Shown one piece after another: positions 35,303 through 47,000 of a DNA stretch of 62,614 bases. The notes below the pieces were generated by a model. That model saw only the letters and a list, made by a program, of their open reading frames with translations. It was not told the DNA's origin and made no database searches. Source of the stretch: an uncultured Verrucomicrobiota bacterium (lineage in GTDB: Bacteria; Verrucomicrobiota; Verrucomicrobiia; Limisphaerales; UBA9464); the NCBI GenBank assembly GCA_903907925.1, contig CAIVQB010000055.1, positions 1 to 62,614 on the forward strand, read 5' to 3'. Each line of letters opens with the position of its first letter. Position 1 is the stretch's first letter. A program made the translations under genes and the position numbers.

Positions 35303-36983
35303 TCGCCTCCGGCACCTTTCCGTTTGGTTCGGGCGGTTCCGTCGTCTCCGCCGCGATCGGAAGCAGCGTCGACCAACGCTGGTCACCGCAATCGACCTCG
35401 ACGGCACGACGCTGCGGATCGTTCAGGCGGGTCCGCGGGCCCGCGTGATCCGTCTCACCGCCGTCCCACTGGACCTGCCGGCCGATGCTGATCGCAATGA
35501 TCCGCTCGCGGTGGGAATGGCCGTCAGCCGCGCATTGGCGAAGCTCGATCTCAAGCCCGGCTCGGTCGTGATGGGCATCCCCCGGGCCAAGGTGGTGCTC
35601 CGGACCCTCACGCTCCCGGTCATCGAAAAACTCACCGAGCTGGCGTCGCTCGTTCATTTCCAGGTGGGCAAGGATCTCCCGTTCCGCATGGACGAGGCGG
35701 TCATCGACTTCAAAGTCCGCCGCCAGGTCTTCGCCGCACCGGAGCGCACCGTTCCCGCCGGGCAGCCCGATCCGACCGCCGATGCCATCGCCGTTGCACC
35801 GCGGCTCGAAGTGCTGGTCGCCACGGTCAAGCGCGACGTGGTCGAGTTTCATCAAAGAATGGCGGAGGCCGCCGGTTTGAAACTCGCCGCCCTCGGGCTG
35901 TTGCCCTATGCCAACGCGCGATGCGTCCAGGCCTGCCGTGTGGCCGATGGTGAAGCCGCCTTTGCGTTGGTCTCCCTGCGACCCGACGAAGTGGCGATTG
36001 ATATCATCGCGCAGCAGGTGCTGTTGTTCAGCCGCGGTACGGTGCTTCGCCCCGCGGCCGAATTGCCGGGCGGCAACGGAACCGGACCCTCCCCATCGCC
36101 GAACGATCCGCTGGTCCGTGCCGCGGTGATCGAGGTGGTCCGCAGTCTTCACGGTTACGGCGGCATGGAACCACAGCCGGTGGTGGACAAGGTGGTGGTC
36201 ACCGGCGCGACCGGCTTTGAGGCGGAAGTGGTGGCGATGCTCAGCACCCGCCTTGAAACTCCCTGCACCCTGCTGGATCTGGCCGGTGGATTGCGCCTGC
36301 CGACTGGCTCAGCCGAACACGCGGCAGGATCCATCGGAGCCATGGGTCTAGCCTTCGGATGCTGTGATCCGCAGGGACTGCCCTTTGATTTTCTCAACCC
36401 GAAACGACCGGCCGTCCAGCGCGACCTGCGCCGGATCCAGCTTCTGTCAGCCGCCGCCGCGATTGCCGTGGTGTTGATGCTGGTCTTTGCCGTCCGCTCC
36501 TTCCTGATCAGCCGGCGCGAGGCGGTGCTGGCCACCGTCACCACAGAACTCAGCGATGCCGAGAAGAAGCGACCGGTCTATCGTCGTCTGATTTCGCAGA
36601 CCGGCGTGGTGGAGGATTGGATCAAGGGCGACCGCGACTGGCTGGAGCATTACGCCTACCTCACCTCGATTCTTCCGCCCAGCGACGAGGTTTATTTGTC
36701 AAAACTCGCCGTGAGCGGCCAGGGCGGGATCCAGCTTTCCGTACAGGCGCGCAGCGGTGAAACTTTGGCCCGGTTGGAAAAACAACTGCGCGCGGCCGGA
36801 TATGACGTGAAGCCGCTGGCGATCACGCCCGGCGCGGATCGTTTTGGGTACGAGTTCCGTTCCAACGTGGAACTGGTGGTGTCACCGAAGCTGCGGATCG
36901 ATCTGCAGAAGGTGAAGCCCCCGGCCCGGCCGCTCGATGACATGTCGCTCGACGCCACCGCCTACCGGAGGGGTGGCGGATGA
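35295..36983 (+). CDS. PilM-PilN fusion serving as GspL
   Basis: A 562-residue inner-membrane assembly protein. Residues about 28-350 are an actin-like PilM/GspL cytoplasmic domain (VTAIDLDGTTLRIVQ; KVVVTGATGFEAEVVAML). A single membrane span follows (AAAAIAVVLMLVFAV), then a periplasmic coiled and ferredoxin-like PilN-type domain (HYAYLTSILPPSDEVYLSKL). In type IV pili these are two proteins; GspL joins them. The cytoplasmic domain should hold GspE at the membrane. Its stop overlaps the next start by four bases. Confidence 0.85.
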   Translation: MGNRLRHLSVWFGRFRRLRRDRKQRRPTLVTAIDLDGTTLRIVQAGPRARVIRLTAVPLDLPADADRNDPLAVGMAVSRALAKLDLKPGSVVMGIPRAKVVLRTLTLPVIEKLTELASLVHFQVGKDLPFRMDEAVIDFKVRRQVFAAPERTVPAGQPDPTADAIAVAPRLEVLVATVKRDVVEFHQRMAEAAGLKLAALGLLPYANARCVQACRVADGEAAFALVSLRPDEVAIDIIAQQVLLFSRGTVLRPAAELPGGNGTGPSPSPNDPLVRAAVIEVVRSLHGYGGMEPQPVVDKVVVTGATGFEAEVVAMLSTRLETPCTLLDLAGGLRLPTGSAEHAAGSIGAMGLAFGCCDPQGLPFDFLNPKRPAVQRDLRRIQLLSAAAAIAVVLMLVFAVRSFLISRREAVLATVTTELSDAEKKRPVYRRLISQTGVVEDWIKGDRDWLEHYAYLTSILPPSDEVYLSKLAVSGQGGIQLSVQARSGETLARLEKQLRAAGYDVKPLAITPGADRFGYEFRSNVELVVSPKLRIDLQKVKPPARPLDDMSLDATAYRRGGG

Positions 36984-37978
36984 ATCGCCGTGAAGCCATT
37001 CTGGCGGCCTCGGTGGGAGGCGTGCTGGCACTCTTCGCCGGGTTGTATGCGTTGAACGTCGTGATTTTCCAGCCCGTTCGGGAGCTCGACAAGCAGATCG
37101 CCGGCGCGCGGGAAAAGATCGCCAAGATCCAGACTGAACGCCGAACGTATTTTTCCGCCGAGGACCGACTCAAGACGGTCACCGGACGGACCTTTGCCGA
37201 CACTGTTGACCAGGCCAGCGCGCGCTCGGGCGAGATGTTGACCCAGCAGATCCTCGCCGCCGGTCTGGCGGAAACGGCGTTCAACCGGACGCCGTTCGGA
37301 CCACGAACATTGCGGGGCGCGAACGAGATCGGCTGGACCGTCCAGGGCACCGGTTCGCTGTCGAATGTGGTCAACCTGGTCTTTCTGCTCAATGAATCGC
37401 CGTGGCTGCACCGCACGGAAGGACTCTCGGTGGGGAGCGGCGAAGTGCCCGGGATCGTCCGGGTGAACTTCCGATACCTCACGCTGGTCATCGATCCCGC
37501 ACCGGACGTGGTGCGCACCAATCTGGTGGCCAAACTCGGACTGGATTCACCCCGGCGCCATCTTCTGAATGGAATCGTCTCGCGCGACATCCTGCGTCCC
37601 TACATTCGCCGTCCGCCACCCACGGTTCCCGGCCAGACACCGGCATCCGCCTCAAAACGCAACCTTCCGCCCGGCCCTGAGAACTTCCGTGTCGTGTCGC
37701 TCTCCGAATGGCAGGGCCGTCCGGAAATCCACGTGAGGGATCTTTCCGCCCAAAAAACCATGCTGTTCAAACCCGGAGACGAACTCGCGGGCGGAATCAT
37801 CGTGATGGTCGACTACCGTCCGATGCCCAAACCCGGGAACTCACTGCTCCAGTCCTTCAGCCGCCTGATCCTCAAGATCGGCGATGAATTCTGGGCGATC
37901 GAGCGCGGCCGAACTCTCGCCGACAAACGCAAACTCTCGACCGATGAGCTCCCTCCAACGCTCACCCGTTCCCGTTGA
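36980..37978 (+). CDS. PilO/GspM-like inner-membrane protein
   Basis: A 332-residue protein with one N-terminal membrane span (ILAASVGGVLALFAGLYAL) and a coiled stretch (LDKQIAGAREKIAKIQTERR), followed by a ferredoxin-like periplasmic domain of PilO/GspM type. A Pro-rich linker (about residue 210-230) and a small C-terminal beta domain are extra to usual GspM. The last part could play the role of the missing GspC, which normally links the inner-membrane platform to the secretin; that is inference. It ends 37 bases before the secretin gene. Confidence 0.75.
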   Translation: MNRREAILAASVGGVLALFAGLYALNVVIFQPVRELDKQIAGAREKIAKIQTERRTYFSAEDRLKTVTGRTFADTVDQASARSGEMLTQQILAAGLAETAFNRTPFGPRTLRGANEIGWTVQGTGSLSNVVNLVFLLNESPWLHRTEGLSVGSGEVPGIVRVNFRYLTLVIDPAPDVVRTNLVAKLGLDSPRRHLLNGIVSRDILRPYIRRPPPTVPGQTPASASKRNLPPGPENFRVVSLSEWQGRPEIHVRDLSAQKTMLFKPGDELAGGIIVMVDYRPMPKPGNSLLQSFSRLILKIGDEFWAIERGRTLADKRKLSTDELPPTLTRSR

Positions 37979-38015
37979 ATATCCGGCCTCTTTCGCCCCA
38001 CCTTTCCTTTTCGCC

Positions 38016-41000
38016 ATGAAATCACTCTCACAGTTCCTCCTGGGCGTCTCCCTCATCACCACCTGCCTCGCCATCCGGGCCCAGGACACCAACAAGCCGG
38101 CCCCGGTTCCAGTGGCCGCTCCCGTGACCGCGGCACCGACCGCGACGGAGAAGGAGAAGGTTGATGTCGTGGTCAAGGGAACCGCACGAAAGGCTACGAC
38201 ACCCGAACGGAACATCCGCTTCCAGTTCGATGGAATCCCGTATTCCGACGTCGTCGATCGTTTCTCCCAGATGGCCGGGAAACCGCTCCTTTCAGATACC
38301 AACGTCATCGGAACCCTCACCTACGACGATCCCAACGCCTACACCTACACCGAGGCCCTCGACACGCTGAACCTCATCCTGGCGATGCGGGGGGTCATGC
38401 TTCTGGAGGACGGCAACAACCTTCGACTGGTTCCGTTCAAGCAGCTTCCCTCGATGCCGCTCCGCATCATGCGCGGCACCGAATCGACCGGCGATATCCG
38501 ACCCGGCGAGGTTGTCACCGTTGTGCTCGACGGGGCCAACGTCGACACCAAAGAGGTGATGGATTCGGTGCAGACGATGCTGTCGACCGCGGGCTCGATG
38601 GCACCGTTGGGCCGCGGCCGTGGCCTCGTGGTGACCGATCGCCTCGCCAACATCCAGCGGGTCCGCACCCTGCTCGCCACCATCGGAACCGAGCAGTCCG
38701 CCGACCGGCAGATGAAGACCTACACGCTGCTGCACGCCTCGGGTGCGATCGTGTCGGATCTGTTGAACCGAACCTTCGGCATCGCCACCGCGCCGAAGCG
38801 GACGACGTTCAATCCGAATTCCAAGGCGATGGAAGTGCTGCCGCCGGATCCCAACGACTACATCACCTCGGTCTACGACGAGGCGTCCCGGACGCTGCTG
38901 CTTTTCGGTCCTCAGGATCGGCTCGCCCTCGCCGAGGAATTGGTGAACAAGTTCGAACAGAAGGACGGCCCGGCCGGCGACGTCCGAATCTATTATCCCC
39001 AGACAATCAAAGCCGAGGAATTGGCCAACCTGATTCGCCAGGCCATCCCCGGCGTGGCCGCACCCAATGAGTCCGCAAGCGCCGCCGCCACCAAGGCCCG
39101 CGTCATCCCCGACATTGCGCAGAACCGCGTCATCGTGGCCGCGCCGGTCCCGGGGCAGCTCGACCAGATCGAGCAGTTGGTACTGCGGGTCGACAAGGGA
39201 GCGCTCGGTGCCACCGGCCCCACTCACATCGACAACACGCTCACCCCACTTCGGACCCAGACCGTTCAACTCACGAAAATCTTTCGGCCGCGCGCCATCG
39301 AAGCCACCAACGTGGCGACCATCGTCCGGCAGGCCCTCACCCGGCGGGAAAAATCGGGCCAGGTCACCACCACCGCCAGCATCTCGTTCGACGCCGGAAG
39401 CCAGAGTGTCGTGGTCACCGGCACGCCGGGCGATCTGCAAACCGCCACGGACATTGTCTCCCAATTGGAGACCGGCACCTCCCAGCCGACGCCGCTCCAG
39501 ACGCGGTTCATCGATGCCGGTTCACCCGAGGAGGCCAAGCGCCTGGAGCCTCTTGTGGAGCAGTTGTATCGCAATCAAACGGCCGACGGCGGTTTGGGCA
39601 CGGTGGCCCATGCCAAGATCATAGCCGACACCGAATCCGGCCGTCTGATCGTCACCGCCAGTCAGGATCACATCGAACGCATCGAAGCGCTGGTCCGGCA
39701 ACTGCGCGCTGATAAATCAACAGTGCAGGCCCGGCATCTCAAGGTCGTCGCGCTCAAGAATACCCGGACCGATGCGGTCTTTGCCAATATCCAGAGCCTG
39801 GTCGCCGAGCGCATGGCGGACCGGCGGTTCTCGACGGTTCCCAAGCCCTCGGTGGTTGCGGACCCCGCCAACAACCGTCTCCTGGTCACCGCAACCGATG
39901 AACAACTCAAGGAGATCGAGGATGTCGTCGCCGTCGTGGACATTCAGGCCACCCAGGTCGAACGACAACTGGCGGTCATTCCGCTTCAAGCCAAGTCCGC
40001 TGCCGAAATCATTCCTCTCGTCACCCAACTGAGCGGGCAGTTCAGCACCCCGGGCCTGCCGGCTCCAACCTTGATGGCCGATCCAACCGGGAAACAGATC
40101 ATTGTCCTGGCCGTGGCCAAGGATCAGGAACGAATCCGAACCCTGGTGAAGGAATTTGACGTGAGCCAGGCCACCGCCGCACCGCGCCAGTTCCGTGGGG
40201 TTGAACTCTTCCGCCGCACCGCCACCGAATTCGCCCCGCTCGTCCAGCAACTCTACACCGAACAACTGCGCGGCCAGCCGGAACCCGCCGGTGGACCGGC
40301 CACCTTGATCGCCGAGGCGAAGCAGAACCGCGTGATGGTCAGCGGCTCGGAAAAAGAAATCGCCCGCGTGGAGGGCATCATCCGTCAGCTCGATCCGACC
40401 ACGACATCCGCGGTGAAGGAAGAGACCCGGGTGATCCGGCTCAAAACGGCCTCGGCGGCCGAACTGGTCGGCCTGGTCGACAAGAGCCTCAACGCGCAGT
40501 CGCAGCAGGTGCGCGTCCTGGTCGATACCCGCAGCAACAGTCTTGTCGTCACCGGCACTCCCGCTGCCGTCGAATCTGCGTGGCAGATGATCCAGCAACT
40601 GGACACCCGCGGCGAAAATGGCCCGCGGGAACTCCGTTTGATCGAACTGCGTTCCGGCGACGCCGCCACTCTGGCTCCGATGGTCACCAGTCTGTTTGCG
40701 GAAATGGTCCGCGATCAACGAGGTGCCGACTACGTGACCGCCACGAAAATCGTTCCCGACTCCATCGTCAACCGCCTGGTGGTCACCGGAACCCACGACG
40801 AAATCGAACAGGTCGCCGGCATCGTCTCGCGTCTCGACAATTCGCCACAGCAGGCCCCCGGTGCGCGGGTCTTCAAACTGAGCCGCGCCGAGGCGGCGAC
40901 AATGGCGCCGATTGTTTCCAATGCGATGGTCCGCTTCGACGCCCGCGGCCGGGCCGTCCAACGGGTCACGGTTGCCGCCGACGAGAAATCCAACTCACTG

Positions 41001-44000
41001 GTGGTCTCCGGTTCACGAACGGATTTGCAGGATGTCGAATCAGTCATCGAGAAACTCGATGGCGACACCGTGGCCAAGGAGCGGGTTCTCCGGATCTTTG
41101 ACGTGAAGGGTGACGCCGACGGACTCGCCGTCCTGGCCTTGAAGGTCTTTGCCGCACAAAACCCCGGACGCAGCATCGATTCGTTGCTGAGCATCACTCC
41201 GGAACCCTCCACCAAACGGCTCATCGTGCTGACCTCGCCGTCCCTGATGCCGCAGGTCGAGACGGTCATCAACACTCTCGACGCAAAGCCCGATCAGGGC
41301 CTTCGCGAACTGCATTCCGTGGAGTTGAAGAACGCCACCGCCAGCGAGTTATTGCCGCAGATCAACCAGATCTACGCCGAGCAATCCCGCGGCAAGACGC
41401 TCAAGCCGGCAACGCTTTACGGGGACGCCTCCGGAACGCGATTGCTGGTGCAGGGCACCGAGGACCAGGCCGCTGCCATCCGACAAATCGTCACCACCCT
41501 CGAAAGCCAGGCGCGGCCGGCACGCGAAACAAAGGTGTTCGAACTCGGCCGGCTCGCCGAGGCACAGCGGATCCTTCCCATCGCGCGGCAGTTGTATCAG
41601 GACCAACTCGGCAGCAACCCACAACTGGGTGCAGCCGACGCGCAAATCATCAGCGACGGTCGGACCGGCCGGTTGATCGTCAGCGCGCGGGCCGATCAAT
41701 TGAAAATCATCGAGGGTATTTTTGGCAGTCTGCAAACCAACGGTGATCCCACTCAGACCGCCCGCGAAACCCGGACGTTTGAGGTCGGTTCGGCTGCCGA
41801 CGTGCAACGCATTCAACCCCTCGTCCAGCAACTCTACCAAGCCCAATGGAAGGATCGTCAGGATACCGATCCGGCCGACGCCCAGATCGTGGCCGACGCG
41901 AAGACCGGCCGTCTGATCGTCACCGGAAAGCCGGAACACCTGAAACAGATCGAATTGATCCTCCAGCAAATCGGAGCCGGAAAAGCCCGGGCCGAGCATC
42001 GCGAAACCCGGATTCTCGATCTCACCACCGCCAGCGCCGTGGAACTCGCGACCACGGTCCGCACGCTGTACGCCGAAGAAGCCAAGGGACGGCTCGGCAC
42101 CCAGGTTCCCGACACGCTCATCACCCCGGACACCGGCGGCAACCGACTGATCCTCGTCGGCGACACCAACGAACTGTCCGCGGTTGAGGAGATCGTCCGC
42201 AAATTGGACAAGGTCAGCGCCCAAGGCTCGTCGGCCCGCGTCTTTAAGATCAAATCGGCCGAGCCCGACAAGGTGGCCGAGATTCTAACCGCATCGCTGA
42301 TTCGCTACGACGCCTACGGTCGCCCTCAGAAACGGGCCAATGTTTCCGTCGATGCGAAGACCCGAACGCTCATCGTCACCGCTGACCCGAAGGAACTTCA
42401 GGGTGTGGCGTTGATCATCGAACAGTTGGACCAATCGCTCGGAGCACAACCCGAGCGCCGGATGAAAACCCTGACGCTGCAACAGGGAAAAGTGACGACG
42501 CTCTCGCCCAAGGTCCGGCAGCTCTACAACGACCGCATCAAGGGACAGCCGGATCTCGCCACCTCCGACCCGCTCATCCTCGAGGATTCGGAGAGCAATC
42601 AGCTCATCCTGGCCGGCACCGATGGACAATTGAAGTTGGTCGAAGAGATTGTCACCGAACTTCAATCGACGCAGGTCGCCCACGCCGCCCGCGAAACACG
42701 CCTGATCCACCTCGGTACGCCCGAGGAAATGAGCCGCCTGCAGCCGCTCGTTCAGCAACTCTACCAAGACCGCTGGAAGGGTCGTGACAACGGCGACCTG
42801 GCCGACGCCCAAATCATCGCCGATCCCAAGAACGCCCGCTTCATCGTCACCGGCCGATCCAATCATCTCGCTGAAATCGAATCCATCGTCGCCCAGCTTC
42901 GCGGCGCAAACACTGCACCTGAAGGCCGCGACACGCGGATCTTCGATCTCACCACCGCCACGGCGGCCGATCTTTCAGGAACCGTCCGAACCCTTTACCA
43001 GGAACAGGCCAAGACCCGACCGGGCGCCCCGGCGGCGGACACCCTGATTCTTCCCGACAGCAACGCGAACCGGATCATCGTCACCGCCGCCACCAATGAA
43101 CTGGCGATCATCGAGGAGATCATCCGAAAGCTCGACAAGGTCGGTGCCCAGAGCGCGTCGACCCGGGTGTTCAAACTGAAGTCCGCCGATCCGGACAAGG
43201 TCGTTGAGATCCTCGGCACGGCGCTCGTTCGTTATGACGCCTACGGCCGGCCTCAGAAGCGGGTCAGCGTGGTCACCGATTCCAAAACCCGCACGATCAT
43301 CGCCACCGGTGATCCGAAGGAACTTCAATCGGCATCCGTCATCATTGAACAACTCGACGCCACCCTGGGTTCACAGCCGGGCCGTACGATGCGGGTGTTG
43401 GCGGTCAAGGATCGCAACACCGCCGAGGTCGCCACCAAGGTGCGCCTCGTCTATCAGGATCAGGCCCGCAACAACGCCGAACTCGGCACCAGCGAACCGT
43501 TGATTCTCGATGACGTCACCAGCAACCAGTTGATCGTCGCGGGCACCGAGCGGCAGTTGGAGGCGTTGGCGGAGATTGTTCTGATTCTCCAGAAGACCGG
43601 TGACACTGGCGGGCGACAAGTCCGGGTGTTCCCCCTGGAACGCACCACCGCAACTTCCCTGGTGACGATGCTGTCGCAGGTTTACGCGCGGCAGATCGCG
43701 AGCACAGAACCCTCGGAGCGCCTCGTGGTCAGCACCGGCGGCAACGAGCGGTCGCTGGTCGTGGAGGCACCAGCCACTTTGATCGCCCGGGTGGAGGAAC
43801 TCGTGAAGGGTCTCGATCAACCCGGACCGGAAGGCCAGAACGTCATTCAAACCGTGAAGCTCACCAAGGGACGGGCTGAGGACCTGGCGGACGCGGTCAA
43901 TCGCACCATCGCCACCCGAGCCGTCCCGGCCAATGCCCGGCGCATCAGCGTCACCGCGGTGGCGGGTTCAAACAGTCTGCTGATCAACGGTCCGACCAAC

Positions 44001-47000
44001 GCCGTGCAGGACGTGATGAAGATCGTCCACGAACTCGATCAGGACGGCGGCGGATCCAGTGAAATCGAGGTCCGCATCTACAAACTGGAAAACGGCACGG
44101 CAAAGGAAGTTTCCGCCATCGTCGAACAATTGTTGGAATCGGTGACGCGAAACCTGCGCGGGACGACCGTCAGCGGCGAAGGTCGACGGGTGCCGACGGC
44201 CAGCGTGACGGTCGATGAACGTTCCAAGAGCCTCATCATTTCCGCCACCGCGGCTCATTTCAAAGTGATCGAGAAAATCCTCCCCACACTCGACAAGGCT
44301 CCGGAACGTTCGGATCGCGATGTTCAATTCGTCTGGCTGCACAAGGCCAAGGCCTATGAGGTGGTCAGCAAACTGGAAGCCTTGTTCGAGGACCGTCCCC
44401 GCGGTGACCGCCCGGTCATCGAAGCCGATCCGACCAACAATTCGATCACCATCATCGCCCGACGTGGCGATCTCGCCCAGATCCAAGATCTCGTCGGACG
44501 CCTGGACCAGACCGGCAAGGATTCAGCGATCCAGGTTCGCCTGCGCCCCCTCGACCGCATGGCCGCCGAACAGATGGCCGAGATGCTCCGCAACATTTAT
44601 CCGCAGATGTCGGGGACCGCGGTGCGGGTTACTGAAAAGGTCACGGCACCGGCACCGGAATCCGGTTCCACCAATACCCCCGCCGTGGCGGCTTCGACCA
44701 ACGGCGCTCCGGTCGAGGTGGTGGTCGCCGTCGACAAGGCCGCCAACGCGGTGATCCTGTCCGGCCCCGCCCAGGAACTCGATGCGATCGATCGGTTGAT
44801 CACCGAGCTTTCGATGAATTTCTACGGTCACGAATCGGAATTCCGCCTGTTCGCCATCAAGGACGCCGACCCGGTCGTGGTGGCCCGCACGCTCACCGAG
44901 CTCCTCCGGCAGGACGTGCCCGCCGTGGCCCAGCAACCCGGTCAGCCGGCTCAGCCCCAGCCCACCGCTTCCCGTCCCCGCATCACCGTTGTCGCCGAGC
45001 CGCGGACCCGCAGCGTGATCGTTCGCGCGCGCCCGACGGATTTCGCGTTGATGGAATCACTCATCAAGCAATTGGACAATGCCGGCCAGAACACCCAGCT
45101 CGGGTTCCGCATCGTTCTGCTGAAGAATGCCTCCCCCGAAAAGACGCTGACGCTCGTCCAGCAGATGGTCACCCAGCTCAACACCACCCGTCCCGGCGAT
45201 CCGGTCAGCGTCTCGCTTGACGTCCGCGACCATGGCCTGCTGGTGATCGCGCGCGGGTCAGCCGGCGACCAGGTGGAACAGATGATCCGGTCCCTGGATA
45301 AATCGTCGCCGCACGTCGATGCGGAGATGCGCATCATCCCGCTGAAACGCGCCAATGCGACCCAGTTGGCCACTGTTCTCCAGGGAATGTTGCGGCCGGG
45401 TCCGCAGGGCGAATCCACCCTCGAAGCCCGCGAACTCCAGGACCAAATCCGCCGGCTAAAGATTCACAATGATGACGACGAGGAAATCGTCCTCGATCTC
45501 GCCCAGCCCATCCGCATCGCCGCCGACCCCGCAGCGGGCGGAGGCAACCGACTGATCCTCACCTCGACACCCAACAACCTGCGCGGGCTGGCCGCCATCG
45601 TCGAATTGATGGACTCGGTTCCCGTCCTGGATGGTGTCGGGGTTCGCCTGGTGCCGCTGGAACACGCCGATGCCACCACAGTATCGCAAACCCTGACGAC
45701 GATCTTCACTCAGGGCCGTCAATTGGCGGCCGGACCGGCCGGACCGAATGGCGAACCCGCCGACCAGGGCCGGGCGCTGGTGCATCCGCTCAACGTCGCC
45801 GTGGACAGCCGCAGCAACACGCTGATCATCGCCGGACAGCCAGAAAGCATCAGCCTGGCGCTAAAAATCATTCGCGACATGGACCGCGAACTGAAGGGCT
45901 TCGTCACCGATGTCCGCTTGTTCCGCCTCAAACACGCCTCCGCCACCCGGATCATGCCCCTGCTCCAATCGGTGTTCGCCGAGGGAGCGGCAGTCGCCGG
46001 GACCGAAGGGCTTTCCACCCAGATCACCCGGCTCCGTACGCTCAAGGACGCTGGACGTTCGTTGAAGAATGAAACGCCGAAGGTTCGACCCGCCTTGACC
46101 ATTCAGGCCGACGATCAATCGAACATCCTCGTGGTGGCCGCCCGCAGCGACAATCTGCCGCTGATCGCCGAGGTCATCGAACAACTCGACATCCCGGCTG
46201 CTTCCGGACTCGAAACGGTCCGCATCTACCCGCTCGAACATGCCGATCCCTCGGCCGTTCAAAAGGTCCTCACCGATCTCTACACCGGTCCCCGCGCCAC
46301 TGCGCTCCGGACCGAGGACCGGCCGGTGATCACCGTCGACGCCCGCACCGGCTCGCTGATCGTGGCGGGCAACAGCAAGGCCTTCGGGATCATCGAGGCG
46401 CTGTTGAAGCAACTGGATCAAAAGCTGCCGTTCGATCTTCGCGACATCGCCCTGATTCCGCTCGAACATGCCGATGCGAATGTCGTCGCCACGACCCTTC
46501 AAAAATTAATGGATGCGCGTGTAACCCAGCGGGCATCGCTCAACCAAGGGCAGGCCGACGCCCTCAAGGTCATCATCATGGCCGATCAACGCAGCAACGC
46601 CCTGTTGGTCGGCGGACCGCGCGAAGGATTCGAACTCGTTCAAACGTTGGCACGGCAACTCGACCAGGCCGCCCCGGCGTTGAGCGGACGTGTCCGGCTC
46701 ATCCCGTTGAAATACGCGGACGCCCGGGTGATCGCCTCGACGTTGGGCGGATTGTTCGACCAGCGCATCGCGGCGATTCGCACCGCCGACGTGCAACGGA
46801 ACAAGCCCATCATCCTCGCCGACACCCGGAGCAATTCCCTGCTCGTGGCAGCCAGCCAGGAAGACAACCGGACCCTTGACGACCTGTTGTTACGCTTGGA
46901 CGCCAAGCAGGACAACCCGTCCCTGCCACTCACCGTCCTTCCGCTGAAGCACAACGATTCGGCACGGGTCACCACGCTTTTGGAGAGCATCTTCGCCGCA

